Origin: an uncultured Prevotella sp.
GTDB lineage: Bacteria > Bacteroidota > Bacteroidia > Bacteroidales > Bacteroidaceae
DNA length: 64,000 nt
Assembly (NCBI GenBank): GCA_946614435.1
Contig: CAMOGW010000008.1
Coordinates: 17,675-81,674, forward strand
Direction of reading: 5' to 3'
The position numbers were made by a program, and so were the translations under genes. This document shows, piece after piece, positions 34,166 through 44,520 of this stretch; the first letter of the stretch is position 1, and the number at the start of each line of letters is the position of its first letter. Under the pieces are notes generated by a model. That model had not been told where the DNA came from. It was given only the letters and a program-made list of their open reading frames with translations, and searched no databases.

Positions 34166-36316
34166 ATGACTAACAACAATCTGAAAAAAATATTTGTGAC
34201 GGCCTGTTGCACGTTTGCATTGAGCTATTCAAGTGTAACAGCTCAAACTACGTCGTGGACTGCCGACAATGGTAACGGCACATTTACGAACCCGCTGTTC
34301 TACGATGAATTTAGCGATCCCGACATACTCAGAGTGGGTGACGACTACTATCTCGCTGGTACCACTATGCATACGGTACCAGGATTGGTCTTGCTACACT
34401 CTAAAGACCTGGTGAACTGGGAAAATGTCAGCTATTGCTTTGACCGATTCGACTTTGAGGATCCTTCATTCAGCCTTAGCGGCCCGCAAGGAAAAGCACG
34501 TGGCGAGGTGTATGGTGAAGGCATCTGGGCTCCAGCCATCCGCTATGCAAACGGACAGTTCTACGTGTTCTCGAATGTCAATGGAAAAGGACTGCAATGC
34601 TATACCAGCAAGGACATTCGCGGCCCGTGGAAGCACCATAACATGAAGGGCAGGATATACGACTTGAGCGTGCTCTTCGATGATGACGGCAAGATCTATG
34701 CCATTCATGGGTATGGTGAGGTTCATTGCACTGAGTTGAAACCGGATATGAGCGGTCCTGTGGAAGGTACTGACAAAGTGATTATCCCCCAAGGATCGGC
34801 GGTGGGTGAGGGTCATCACATGTATAAGATTGACGGTATGTACTACCTCGTCTCAACCGACTATAAACCCAATGGCCGCACCCTCTGTTCGCGTTCGAAA
34901 AGCATCTGGGGACCCTACGAGACCTGTGTGATTACGGCAGATGAGACATTTGGCTATCATGCTGCCCCGCTCACCCAGTGGAAGGGACGTATCGTGAAAG
35001 ACGGTTCGAAATTCATCATCCCCAAGGCCGACGAGAATGCCACAGCTTGCAGCAATATCCATCAAGGAGGCATCGTTCAAGATCAGAGCGGACAGTGGTG
35101 GGCATTGCTCATGATGGACTTCCACTCCATCGGACGCACCGTGACGCTGGCGCCTGTCACGTGGAAAGACGGTTGGCCCTTCGTGGGACTTGAGGGAAAT
35201 CTGGGACGTGCTCCGCGTACATGGTTCAAGCCCGATGTGAAAGCTACGGCTGAGCAGTTGGAACAGCCCATATTCAAGCCGCATGCACCCTATAATCGCA
35301 ATGAAGACTTCAATGGCAAGCAGCTGGGGAGAGTATGGCAGTGGAACCACAATCCCAACGACAAGATGTGGGCACTGAAAAAGGGACGCCTGCGACTGAA
35401 CACGATGCCGGCAGAGCAGCTGATGTGGGCTCGCAACTCGCTCACACAGCGCGTGATAGGACCATCGTCTATCACGACGGTGGAACTCTACACCAAAGGC
35501 ATGAAGGACGGCGACGTGGCAGGACTGGGCAATATCAATGTGCCCTGCTCGTGGATAGGCATCGTGAAGGAGGGAAAGCAGCTGCTGCTGAGATGGTTTG
35601 AGCAGGCATCAAACGACACGATAGACCAAGCCATCGGTCCGGATAATGAGAAGATTTGGCTTCGCATGTGTGGTGAATACGATGACGACAAGGCTGAATA
35701 TGCCTACTCACTGGATGGCGAGCACTTCTTTACGATGGGGCGCACCATGCGGCTGTCTTATCAGCTTGTCACCTTCCAGGGGTCTCGTCATGCACTTTTC
35801 GCTTTCAACAAGAATGGCAAGAATGGCGGTTATGCAGAATTTGACAACTTCACAGTGGTGGAACCAGAGTCTGACCGTTCTGCGAACATTCCCTATGGAA
35901 AGACCTTCAGAATCATCAATCTGGCTACAGGCCATCTAATGCATGCAATAGAACACGGATTGATGTATGATGTCAGTGCTAAGAACGAATCGGCGTCAAC
36001 GCAGTTCAGAATCATTGACAAGGGACAAGGCAAGGTGGTGTTGCAATGCGTGGATGGAAGATATGTTTGGGTGTCGGGACTGGGACTGCCAGGCGATGTG
36101 CGTCTGACGAAAGATGCTTCGAAAGCCGAAGTGTTCCTCTGGCAAGACTATCTGAATGGCGAGTTCATGCTCATGTCTGTACGTACACATCTTTATATTG
36201 GTAAGAGTCCCACAACAGGAAGCCCGTATTCTATGGACTTCAAGGGGGCCGATCCTGCACGTCGCAACGGAGCCGTGTTCCGCTGGGAGGAAGTGAGTGA
36301 AAAGAAAAAACGTTAA
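34166..36316 (+). CDS. Secreted glycoside hydrolase family 43 enzyme with C-terminal beta-rich domain
   Basis: A 716-residue secreted enzyme with a signal peptide ending near SSVTAQ (residue 27). The GH43 five-blade propeller has the catalytic base Asp51 in FSDPDILR, the pKa-modulating Asp in YDLSVLFDDDGK and the acid Glu in AVGEGHHMYKIDGMYYL. A beta-sandwich of the xylosidase C-terminal type follows (about 370-590), then about 110 residues with internal beta repeats (FRIINLATGHLMHA, RYVWVSG, MSVRTHLYIG) resembling a beta-trefoil carbohydrate-binding fold. Xylosidase or arabinofuranosidase activity is likely. I prefer the start at 34166 over 34124 because it gives a clean signal peptide. No SusC/D pair is adjacent. 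Confidence 0.85.
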   Translation: MTNNNLKKIFVTACCTFALSYSSVTAQTTSWTADNGNGTFTNPLFYDEFSDPDILRVGDDYYLAGTTMHTVPGLVLLHSKDLVNWENVSYCFDRFDFEDPSFSLSGPQGKARGEVYGEGIWAPAIRYANGQFYVFSNVNGKGLQCYTSKDIRGPWKHHNMKGRIYDLSVLFDDDGKIYAIHGYGEVHCTELKPDMSGPVEGTDKVIIPQGSAVGEGHHMYKIDGMYYLVSTDYKPNGRTLCSRSKSIWGPYETCVITADETFGYHAAPLTQWKGRIVKDGSKFIIPKADENATACSNIHQGGIVQDQSGQWWALLMMDFHSIGRTVTLAPVTWKDGWPFVGLEGNLGRAPRTWFKPDVKATAEQLEQPIFKPHAPYNRNEDFNGKQLGRVWQWNHNPNDKMWALKKGRLRLNTMPAEQLMWARNSLTQRVIGPSSITTVELYTKGMKDGDVAGLGNINVPCSWIGIVKEGKQLLLRWFEQASNDTIDQAIGPDNEKIWLRMCGEYDDDKAEYAYSLDGEHFFTMGRTMRLSYQLVTFQGSRHALFAFNKNGKNGGYAEFDNFTVVEPESDRSANIPYGKTFRIINLATGHLMHAIEHGLMYDVSAKNESASTQFRIIDKGQGKVVLQCVDGRYVWVSGLGLPGDVRLTKDASKAEVFLWQDYLNGEFMLMSVRTHLYIGKSPTTGSPYSMDFKGADPARRNGAVFRWEEVSEKKKR

Positions 36317-36362
36317 TATAGAAAAAAAAAGTATATATCCGAAATAACTGTAAAGTAATTGA

Positions 36363-38315
36363 ATGATTTCAGTAGAAGGATTAAAGGTAGAATTCGGGGT
36401 TAAGCCTTTGTTTAGTGGTGCGACATTTGTAATCAACAATCGCGACCGCATAGCACTTGTAGGAAAGAACGGAGCTGGCAAATCAACATTGCTGAAGATT
36501 CTCTGTGGAAAGGAAAAGCCTACGGCAGGTAATGTGTCGATAGCAACAGACACGACCATAGGCTATCTGCCTCAGGTCATGATTCTGCAAGACAATACCA
36601 CAGTTCGTGAAGAAGCACAGAAAGCTTTTTCTGACATTCAAGACCTGAAAGACAGGATTGACAGAATGGAGAAACAGCTGAACGAACGAACCGACTACGA
36701 GAGTACCGACTACATGAAGCTTGTGGAGAAATTCACTTCTGAACATGAACGCTACCAGATGATGGGAGCTGAAGGCTATGAAGCCGAGGTGGAGCGAACG
36801 CTCACGGGCCTCGGCTTTACGAGAGAAGATTTCGAACGGCCCACCAGTGAGTTCTCTGGCGGATGGCGCATGCGTATAGAATTGGCCAAAATCCTGTTGC
36901 GTCGCCCTGATGTTCTGTTGCTTGACGAGCCGACTAACCATCTTGACATCGAGTCAATACAATGGTTGGAACAGTTTCTCGCCCAATCGTCAAGTGCCGT
37001 TGTACTGGTAAGTCATGACCGTGCTTTTATCAATAATGTTTCGAATCGGACGCTTGAAATCTCATGCGGCAAAGTGATAGACTATCGTGTGAAGTATAAC
37101 GAATATGTGACACTTCGGCGGGAACGACGCGAACAGCAGTTGCGTGCGTATGAGAATCAGCAAAAGGAGATGGCCGACATACGCGAATTCGTAGAACGGT
37201 TCAGATATAAGCCCACAAAGGCTGTTCAGGTGCAGCAGCGACTCAGGCAACTGGAAAAGATGGTGCCTGTCGAAATAGATGAAGTGGATAATTCTGCCAT
37301 GCACTTGAAGTTCCCTCCTTGTTTGCGATCGGGCGACTATCCTGTGATATGCGATGAAGTAAGAAAAGCCTATTCGCACTTAGTCTTTGACCATGTCAAT
37401 CTGACAATCAAGCGTGGCGAGAAGGTGGCATTTGTAGGCAAAAACGGTGAAGGTAAATCTACACTCGTGAAGTGTATCATGGGCGAGATACCGTTTGAAG
37501 GCAACCTGAAGATTGGACATAATGTTCAGATAGGATATTTTGCCCAGAATCAGGCGCAATTACTGGATGAGTCTCTATCGGTGTTCCAGACCATTGATAA
37601 TGTGGCTAAGGGCGAAGTAAGACTGAAGATTAATGATATACTCGGAGCTTTCATGTTTGGTGGAGAAGCTTCGGAAAAGAAAGTAAAGGTGTTGAGCGGT
37701 GGAGAACGCAGTCGCCTTGCAATGATCAGATTGCTATTGGAACCTGTGAATCTCTTGATCCTCGATGAGCCCACCAACCATCTTGACATGCCGTCAAAAG
37801 ATGTCCTGAAAGAGGCCATTAAGGCTTTTGACGGTACAGCCATTATTGTCAGTCATGATCGTGAATTCTTAGACGGACTGGTAACTAAAGTCTTTGAATT
37901 TGGAGGCGGAAAGGTGAGAGAACACATCGGTGGCATCTACGACTTTCTGCAAACGAAGCGCATCTCAGAATTGAGCGAGCTAAATCAAGCTACAGCTCAG
38001 ATTGACAAGCCCTTACAAGAAAAGAGCTCGCCTGTCTCGGTGTCTCAGACGAGTACTAAGCCTGTGGCTACATCAAGCTATGCTGAACAGAAAGAGCAAC
38101 AAAAGAAAGTGAGAAAAGCTGAACGGGCGGTAGAAGATTGTGAGAAGAAAATAGCCCTGATGGAAAAACGCCTGAAAGAGCTTGACATGCTGTTATGTGA
38201 TCCGAAGAATGCTTCAGACATGAAACTTGTCGCAGAATACACCGATACGAAAAGACAATTAGACTGTGAAGTGGAAAGATGGGAACGCCTTTCTGAGGAA
38301 CTCGAACAATTATAA
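36363..38315 (+). CDS. ABC-F family ATPase (ribosome-associated type)
   Basis: A 650-residue soluble protein with two ABC domains and no membrane part. The Walker A motifs are GKNGAGKST (about 34-42) and GKNGEGKST; the signatures are FSGGWRMRIELAKIL and LSGGERSRLAMIRLL. Both Walker B motifs end in LLLDEPTNHLD or LILDEPTNHLD. The interdomain linker contains YENQQKEMADIREFVERFRYK, and a charged C-terminal coiled coil (about 575-650) resembles Uup. ABC-F proteins act on the ribosome in translation rescue or antibiotic protection. This one looks like a housekeeping member; a resistance role cannot be excluded. Confidence 0.9.
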   Translation: MISVEGLKVEFGVKPLFSGATFVINNRDRIALVGKNGAGKSTLLKILCGKEKPTAGNVSIATDTTIGYLPQVMILQDNTTVREEAQKAFSDIQDLKDRIDRMEKQLNERTDYESTDYMKLVEKFTSEHERYQMMGAEGYEAEVERTLTGLGFTREDFERPTSEFSGGWRMRIELAKILLRRPDVLLLDEPTNHLDIESIQWLEQFLAQSSSAVVLVSHDRAFINNVSNRTLEISCGKVIDYRVKYNEYVTLRRERREQQLRAYENQQKEMADIREFVERFRYKPTKAVQVQQRLRQLEKMVPVEIDEVDNSAMHLKFPPCLRSGDYPVICDEVRKAYSHLVFDHVNLTIKRGEKVAFVGKNGEGKSTLVKCIMGEIPFEGNLKIGHNVQIGYFAQNQAQLLDESLSVFQTIDNVAKGEVRLKINDILGAFMFGGEASEKKVKVLSGGERSRLAMIRLLLEPVNLLILDEPTNHLDMPSKDVLKEAIKAFDGTAIIVSHDREFLDGLVTKVFEFGGGKVREHIGGIYDFLQTKRISELSELNQATAQIDKPLQEKSSPVSVSQTSTKPVATSSYAEQKEQQKKVRKAERAVEDCEKKIALMEKRLKELDMLLCDPKNASDMKLVAEYTDTKRQLDCEVERWERLSEELEQL

Positions 38316-38358
38316 TAGAAAATAGGAGTAAGATTTAATTATAGAACAACTTAGCAAA

Positions 38359-40401
38359 ATGAAGATTTTAAAAAATGTAATGACGGCTATGTTATTATCG
38401 ACCGTTACACTTGCTACTCAGGCTCAGAAACCTATGCAAACAGGCATAGACATGAGCGACATGGACCTTAGCGTTAAGGCTGCTGATGACTTTTATAAGT
38501 ATGCGTGTGGAGGATGGATGAAGAAGAACCCGTTGCCTGCTGCTTATGCACGATATGGGTCGTTTGACCGTCTGGCGGAGAACAACAACAAACGCATCAA
38601 CGGAATTCTTGATGAACTGCTAAACGGGAGTTATCAGCAGGGCAGTATCGAACAGAAACTCTCTGATCTCTACAAATTGGCTATGGACTCAGTACGTCGC
38701 AATGCTGAAGGCGTGAATCCTGCTATGGAGATCATCAATAAGCTTGAGAGTGCCAAGACGAAGGAACAGCTCTTTGAATTGCAACTGCAGATGGCTCCTT
38801 ATGGCGATTCGGAATTCATGAATGCATCTATAGCTGCCGATGAAAAGAATGCTACGCAAAACATCCTCCAAGTCTCTCAAGGCGGAATTACGCTGGGCAT
38901 GAAGGACTATTATCTTGACAACGACCCTGAAACAGCGAAGATCCGCGATGCCTATAAAAAACATATCGTAAAGATGTTTCAACTCTTTGGCTTCAGTAAA
39001 AGCGCCTCTACAAAGAAGATGCAGAATGTGTTGCGATTGGAGACTGAGTTGGCAAAAGTCTCAAGGTCGAGAACAGAATTGCGTGACCCTGAGCGGAACT
39101 ATAACAAGATGGCATTGGCCGACTTTCAGAAGAACTATCCCCATATTCAGTTGGAAAAAATAATGAATGCTACGGGAATAAGTTCACAGTATATTCAGGA
39201 ACTGATTGTTGGTCAGCCCGAATTCTTCGTCGGCTTGGAAAAGCTATTGACAAACATGAAGCCTGCTGAATACCGTGACTATATGGAGTGGGGGCATATC
39301 GTCTCTTCGGCTGCCTATTTGGATGACAAAACAGAGGCGGAGAAATTTGACTTCTTCGGTCGCGTGATGACGGGTCGCCAGCAAGACCATCCTCTTTGGC
39401 GCAGAGCTACAACACAGTTGGAAGGACAAATGGGACAAGCCTTGGGAAAAATCTATGTGGAAAAATATTTCCCCACCACCTCAAAAGAACGTATGATTCA
39501 GCTTGTCAAGAACCTTCAGATTGCCTTAGGTGAGCGGATTGCTGCCCAAGACTGGATGAGTGATTCAACGAAAGTAAACGCCTTGCTCAAGCTGAACACT
39601 TTCTATGTGAAGGTGGGGTATCCAGATAAGTGGATTGATATGAGCAGACTGGTGATTGATCCTAAGAAATCGTATCTGCAAAACATCATGGAGTGCAGAA
39701 AGTTCTGGACGGCATACTCAATAGAACATAGCGCCGGCAAACCTGTTGATAGGGATGATTGGTATATGTACCCACAGACGGTAAATGCTTATTATAATCC
39801 TACAACGAATGAGATTTGCTTCCCTGCAGGTATTCTTCAGCCTCCATTCTTTGATCCGCAGGCCGACGATGCATTCAACTACGGAGCTATCGGTGTCGTA
39901 ATAGGCCACGAAATGACTCACGGGTTCGACGATCAGGGCCGACAGTACGACAAGGACGGAAATATGCATGACTGGTGGGCTGCAAATGACGGTGTTCAGT
40001 TTAAGGAGCGTACCGATCGCTATGCCGATTTCTTCAGTGCCATTAAGGTTCTGCCCGATTTGAATGCTAACGGCAGACTGACTCTTGGCGAGAATCTTGC
40101 AGATCATGGCGGACTTCAGGTTGCTTACGCTGCCTACAAGAATGCAACGAAGAGAGGAACTTTGCCTACCGTTGACGGATTGACAGCCGACCAGCGTTTT
40201 TTTGTGGCTTATGCTGGTGTATGGGCTGGTAATATTACAGAAGCTGAAATAAGGAATCGTACTAAGAGCGATCCTCACTCACTTGGTGAATGGCGCGTGA
40301 ACGGAGCACTCCCTCACATTGATGCCTGGTATGAGGCTTTTGGCGTGAAGCCAGGTGACAAAATGTACATTCCGAAAGAGGAGCGCCTGCCGTTATGGTA
40401 A
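38359..40401 (+). CDS. M13-family (neprilysin/PepO-like) zinc metallopeptidase
   Basis: A 680-residue secreted endopeptidase. The signal peptide ends at LATQAQ (residue 23). The zinc site HEMTH lies in VIGHEMTHGFDDQGRQYD (about residue 515), the third ligand is in LGENLADHGG, and the substrate-binding NAYYNPTTNEICFPAGILQPPFF precedes it; the C-terminus ends in PLW, close to the family CxxW end. It is expected to be periplasmic or surface-exposed and to cleave peptides under about 5 kDa. A strong terminator follows. Confidence 0.92.
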   Translation: MKILKNVMTAMLLSTVTLATQAQKPMQTGIDMSDMDLSVKAADDFYKYACGGWMKKNPLPAAYARYGSFDRLAENNNKRINGILDELLNGSYQQGSIEQKLSDLYKLAMDSVRRNAEGVNPAMEIINKLESAKTKEQLFELQLQMAPYGDSEFMNASIAADEKNATQNILQVSQGGITLGMKDYYLDNDPETAKIRDAYKKHIVKMFQLFGFSKSASTKKMQNVLRLETELAKVSRSRTELRDPERNYNKMALADFQKNYPHIQLEKIMNATGISSQYIQELIVGQPEFFVGLEKLLTNMKPAEYRDYMEWGHIVSSAAYLDDKTEAEKFDFFGRVMTGRQQDHPLWRRATTQLEGQMGQALGKIYVEKYFPTTSKERMIQLVKNLQIALGERIAAQDWMSDSTKVNALLKLNTFYVKVGYPDKWIDMSRLVIDPKKSYLQNIMECRKFWTAYSIEHSAGKPVDRDDWYMYPQTVNAYYNPTTNEICFPAGILQPPFFDPQADDAFNYGAIGVVIGHEMTHGFDDQGRQYDKDGNMHDWWAANDGVQFKERTDRYADFFSAIKVLPDLNANGRLTLGENLADHGGLQVAYAAYKNATKRGTLPTVDGLTADQRFFVAYAGVWAGNITEAEIRNRTKSDPHSLGEWRVNGALPHIDAWYEAFGVKPGDKMYIPKEERLPLW

Positions 40402-40425
40402 GCCCCTTTTCGAGAAAATGTTGAG

Positions 40426-40455
40426 CCGCTGCAATTTTTGCAGCGGTTTTTTCTT
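40426..40455 (+). terminator. Rho-independent terminator after the M13 peptidase
   Basis: CCGCTGCA (40426-40433) pairs with TGCAGCGG (40439-40446), followed by TTTTTTCTTT. It separates the peptidase from the signalling operon. Confidence 0.85.
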
Positions 40456-40474
40456 TCAATTCAATGGATTTCAT

Positions 40475-40482
40475 TATCTTTG
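40475..40482 (+). promoter_or_regulatory. Promoter -7 box of the kinase-AAA-FHA operon
   Basis: TATCTTTG on the plus strand, 28 bases before the ATG at 40510 and just after the terminator. It rules out the upstream start at 40438. Confidence 0.6.
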
Positions 40483-40509
40483 CAAAGAATTTTAGCTAAA
40501 ATCATTCTT

Positions 40510-41430
40510 ATGCCCGATGAAAGAACTCAAGGCAATGACTTTAGTCAGCGCCAGAAAGAACTTGAGCATGAATCGTATGAGAGTGTGCAACAGGCACAAC
40601 AGAAGGCTCAAGCTGTAGTAGGAGGTGTGATATGCCCTCAGTGTGGTGCCATGAACCAAGAAGGGGCCATACAATGCGTATCGTGCGGTGCCGATATGCT
40701 GACAGGACGTTGCCCGCATTGTAATAGCCCTGTTGACATTGATGCCGATTTCTGTGAGGTTTGTCATCATTACATTCGTAAAGATATTTGTTCTTTCTGT
40801 GGCGCACATTTGGCTCCAGAGGATGCTTTTTGTCCAGAATGTGGCTCTCCGCGTGGCGGCATCGTATGTCCCACATGTCACACTTTGAACGATTTTGCCT
40901 TCTGCAAGCAGTGTGGTATGCCATTGACCGATGAGGCATGGCAACTGTCAGCCCAGATGAAGCAGATGCCTGAATACAGGGAAATGGTAATGTTGGCTCG
41001 CGAGTATGACGAACTGTCATTGGAGTATCCATATACTTCAGAACGCGACGTGCAGCGTGACATGGCAATGGAGAAACTGAGAGAGAGAGTGATGAAATTG
41101 CTGGCTCAAGACGACGGGGTGACCGATCCTGTCATTCCTCCAGTACACAGGAAACGTCTCTCAAAAGAGGAGTTGAGACAAAAGAAAGAAGAGAAGTTGG
41201 CTCGCCTCTCCGAATTGCTCGATAAAATGCAAACGCCTCCGAATCCTTCGCCTGCCCATGTGAGGAATTACGCCTTAGCCCAGAAGCCTGCTGGAGTGAG
41301 ACTGGCGTGGATGTGTAATTGGAAACATGCCATGCACAGTAGTCCTTGTGGATGCGCAAAGCCTCAACTTGGCGGAAAATGGGTGATCTTGGGTAGAGGC
41401 AGCAAACAAGAAGTTAAAGACGATAATTAG
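40510..41430 (+). CDS. Multi-zinc-ribbon protein
   Basis: A 306-residue cytoplasmic protein. Residues 40-145 hold four zinc ribbons built from eight CxxC knuckles (CPQC/CVSC, CPHC/CEVC, CSFC/CPEC, CPTC/CKQC). A charged helical region follows (about 160-250), and a Cys/His-containing end, WMCNWKHAMHSSPCGCAK. No enzyme motif is seen. It is the first gene of the operon with the kinase, AAA, FHA and phosphatase genes. Two of the later proteins start with similar ribbons, so the ribbons may mediate assembly of a shared complex. Function is unknown. Confidence 0.75.
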   Translation: MPDERTQGNDFSQRQKELEHESYESVQQAQQKAQAVVGGVICPQCGAMNQEGAIQCVSCGADMLTGRCPHCNSPVDIDADFCEVCHHYIRKDICSFCGAHLAPEDAFCPECGSPRGGIVCPTCHTLNDFAFCKQCGMPLTDEAWQLSAQMKQMPEYREMVMLAREYDELSLEYPYTSERDVQRDMAMEKLRERVMKLLAQDDGVTDPVIPPVHRKRLSKEELRQKKEEKLARLSELLDKMQTPPNPSPAHVRNYALAQKPAGVRLAWMCNWKHAMHSSPCGCAKPQLGGKWVILGRGSKQEVKDDN

Positions 41431-41457
41431 TATTCACAGTATCTTCATCTCAGATTC

Positions 41458-44400
41458 ATGAGCGACATCAACAATGATATAGACCGGTTGAACCGAACTG
41501 ACTCTGATCAGCCCGAAATCAACGCTGTGCAAAATAATGGCGATCGTACTATCGTTATTGACCGAACATTGGTTGCCGACCGCACCGTATTGGCCAACAA
41601 TAATGCCTCAATACAAAACGCAGACAATGTGGATAACGGAGACAGGACATTGCGCCCGGAGGTTGCGGCAACGCAAGAGCCACAAGGCAGACCCACTCAA
41701 GGTGAATGTTTCATCCTGAAAGGAACACAATACAACTTGGTTCATTCACTTAGTGAAAACTCAGGAGAGGCTCAGATATTCTTGGTCAGCAACAATGGAA
41801 AGGAGTATGTGCTCAAGGTATATTATCCAAACTATGACTTCAACAAGAAATTGATGCAGGCTATCCATAGCTTCCACTTTGAGATGTTAGTCCGCTTGGA
41901 TGATTTTGGCAAAACATACGTTGACGGAAAGCATCGTTGCTATGAATTGATGGAATACATGCAAGGTGGAACGCTTCAAGAGTATAACTTGAATGGTGAT
42001 TACAATCAGTTCCGTCGTATTACGCTTCAGGCTGGAGCCGCCTTGTCGTATTGCCATCATTACAATATTCTGCACAAAGACATAAAGCCATCAAACTTCT
42101 TTTTCAGGGATAAGACGCACACTCAGCTTGCATTAGGCGATTTCGGAATCTCGTCAATGATTGAGAATGGTGGAGCCACTTTCCATACGACTCAGGCGCG
42201 TACCCCAATTTTTGCGGCTCCTGAGATGTATGCTGATGTGATTGATGGAGAAGTTGAGATAACCCCTGCGGCTGATTACTATTCATTGGGAATTACGCTC
42301 TTTGCCGTGTGGCTCGGAGAAAATCCAATGAGCTCGAACGAGCGTTTAATGATGCGCCAGAAGAATGAAGGACGTTTACCACGTCTGGACGAACTGCCTC
42401 CGAGAGTGAGACAACTCATTCAAGGCTTGACGGTGGTGAATCCTCAGAAACGATGGAAGTACGATGAAATAGAGCGCTGGTTCCTTGGCGAAGATGTTCC
42501 GGTTGATATATCTTCTCCGTTTTTACGCTATAAGAGCTTTATCGTTGATCCAGACCGTAATTTGGTAGCCGACAATTTGCACGATTTGATCCCGATGCTG
42601 CTTGAGAATGAGCAACTGGCTATCAAATATCTGTATAACGGACGTATTGCCTCATGGCTGGAAACATGTGGAAACATAAAACTTGCCACCTTAGTCAAGG
42701 ACATCGTTACTAATCGCTATCCAGTAGATCAGAAAGCTGGCTTAATGGCATCAGTCTATGCAATGGAGCCTTCATATCCCTATCACGATGTTAAGAATGA
42801 GGTTTGTGAAGACGTGCACAGTATAGCTCTTTCACTACTAAGCTATAAGGAACGCTATGCAATGGATTTGCAGAATCCGAACGACAATCTGTTCCTCTGG
42901 CTTGATACCCACACGAGTCATGACATCAAACAGTTGCAGTCGTATTTCACATCCGATGCAGAACCCCATGTGGCTGTGATGAGATTGGTCTATGAAATAG
43001 ATCCCGACGTACCTTTCCTTTCAAAGCACCCTTCGTCAAGTGTAGAAGAAATTGTCCGCTCTTACGGTGATCTCGCTGACAAGAATGACGATGACTGGCA
43101 TGCACTTATTGATGGAAGATTACTGTCTTGGATGCATAGTCACGAGGATGTCATGGCTTGTGAGGCGCTTCGCATCATGACTCAAGGCCAGGAATACTCA
43201 CAGTCTTTGGCATATAAGGTGCTTTATAATCTGGATCGTTCTGCTGCTTACGATTTGAGAAATGCAAATACGAAACAAAGCGTAGGCGAACTCTTATCAG
43301 ATATGTTGCAGTCATTGCAACATGCCACATCAGAGGAATTGACAGCTTCAACTCAGGATTTTATTGATCCGAATGGTCGATTCTGCTATTTCGCTCAACT
43401 TCATGGTTGGTATCAAGAGCAAGCCGATGCCTTGCGTTGTTTTGATTTGAACTCCGAAGAGAATCGCGAAAGACTAAGTGCATACGACCTGCATACTGCG
43501 CTCTATCGTTTTTGCAGGATGCTGGGCGCTGTTCCTATCTATCTCTTGCCTGATGGAAACAAATTGAAATCTTTAAAAGATTTGGAAAACAAAGCACTGG
43601 CTGATAAAATCAGGGCTGAACTTCGATCGGGGGCTCTTCGTCAGTGGATGTCAGTATTCTATCACGAGGATCCTACTCGTGATTTCGCTGAAGAGTACAG
43701 CTATGAAAAGGAACTTGAACATTGGGTGCTTGACATGGGCAAGATAGATGCTCAGCAACTGTATTACAAGCGTTTCACCAAAGCAAAGCAAGACACGGCT
43801 GAGCGTATCGCAGAAGTGCGGCATGAATGGAATGTGGCTCATTTCCGTGAAAAGATCTGGAGATATATTTTCTATCTTTTGGTAGTTGTGTGGTTAGGTC
43901 TGTTATTGGGAGTCGGAATAGTAGATACTTCGATAATCTTGGAGCATCCCTATCTTAGTATTATGTTACCATTGGGTAGCATTACGGGAATAATAGTAGC
44001 TATACGTTCTTTCTTCAATGGCTATGGCCCGTTCATTTCCATGCTGTTCGGAGGAGTTGGCGTTTGCACGTCCTATATTCCTATTTGGTTACTGAATTTT
44101 GTCTCTTCATGGAATCCGTCTTTGTTTACTGCAACTATAGTTTTGCTGACTATTATATATGTAGCCATCTGTCACTTTACAGATTTCAGGAAAGATGACA
44201 AGTCAAGTTCGAAGATGATACGTGAAATTCTGACAAGTGAAGATGTTAATACTTCGTTGCTGGAACCATTATATTATACTTTCAAGACAAAATCGTATCG
44301 CTACAAGAGTTCTAAGTTTGGACTTCTTGATGATATTTCAAATCAGGCGCGAAGTTATTCGGGTGAATCAGTGGTTCACTATATTCTATGGGTAATATTA

Positions 44401-44520
44401 ATGGCGATTCTGATTGCTGAATTTTGTTTGTTGAGTCCCAAAATTCTCAATAAGAGGAAACATTTTGATGCAGAGAAACAGCAGGTGATTGAAAACGTTC
44501 AAAACATTGTGAATGAATGA
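41458..44520 (+). CDS. Hanks-type Ser/Thr protein kinase with C-terminal membrane helices
   Basis: A 1020-residue kinase. The catalytic Lys120 lies in KEYVLKVYY, the catalytic loop is ILHKDIKPSNFF (about 202-213), the metal-binding loop is LGDFGIS and the P+1 end is FAAPEM. The glycine-rich loop is atypical. The N-terminal 70 residues carry four Asp-Arg-Thr motifs (T31, T37, T43, T64), possible phosphosites for an FHA partner. A long helical middle (about 370-790) is unassigned. Four or five membrane helices follow (about 801-1000), so the kinase domain faces the cytoplasm. The stop overlaps the AAA gene start. Confidence 0.85.
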   Translation: MSDINNDIDRLNRTDSDQPEINAVQNNGDRTIVIDRTLVADRTVLANNNASIQNADNVDNGDRTLRPEVAATQEPQGRPTQGECFILKGTQYNLVHSLSENSGEAQIFLVSNNGKEYVLKVYYPNYDFNKKLMQAIHSFHFEMLVRLDDFGKTYVDGKHRCYELMEYMQGGTLQEYNLNGDYNQFRRITLQAGAALSYCHHYNILHKDIKPSNFFFRDKTHTQLALGDFGISSMIENGGATFHTTQARTPIFAAPEMYADVIDGEVEITPAADYYSLGITLFAVWLGENPMSSNERLMMRQKNEGRLPRLDELPPRVRQLIQGLTVVNPQKRWKYDEIERWFLGEDVPVDISSPFLRYKSFIVDPDRNLVADNLHDLIPMLLENEQLAIKYLYNGRIASWLETCGNIKLATLVKDIVTNRYPVDQKAGLMASVYAMEPSYPYHDVKNEVCEDVHSIALSLLSYKERYAMDLQNPNDNLFLWLDTHTSHDIKQLQSYFTSDAEPHVAVMRLVYEIDPDVPFLSKHPSSSVEEIVRSYGDLADKNDDDWHALIDGRLLSWMHSHEDVMACEALRIMTQGQEYSQSLAYKVLYNLDRSAAYDLRNANTKQSVGELLSDMLQSLQHATSEELTASTQDFIDPNGRFCYFAQLHGWYQEQADALRCFDLNSEENRERLSAYDLHTALYRFCRMLGAVPIYLLPDGNKLKSLKDLENKALADKIRAELRSGALRQWMSVFYHEDPTRDFAEEYSYEKELEHWVLDMGKIDAQQLYYKRFTKAKQDTAERIAEVRHEWNVAHFREKIWRYIFYLLVVVWLGLLLGVGIVDTSIILEHPYLSIMLPLGSITGIIVAIRSFFNGYGPFISMLFGGVGVCTSYIPIWLLNFVSSWNPSLFTATIVLLTIIYVAICHFTDFRKDDKSSSKMIREILTSEDVNTSLLEPLYYTFKTKSYRYKSSKFGLLDDISNQARSYSGESVVHYILWVILMAILIAEFCLLSPKILNKRKHFDAEKQQVIENVQNIVNE

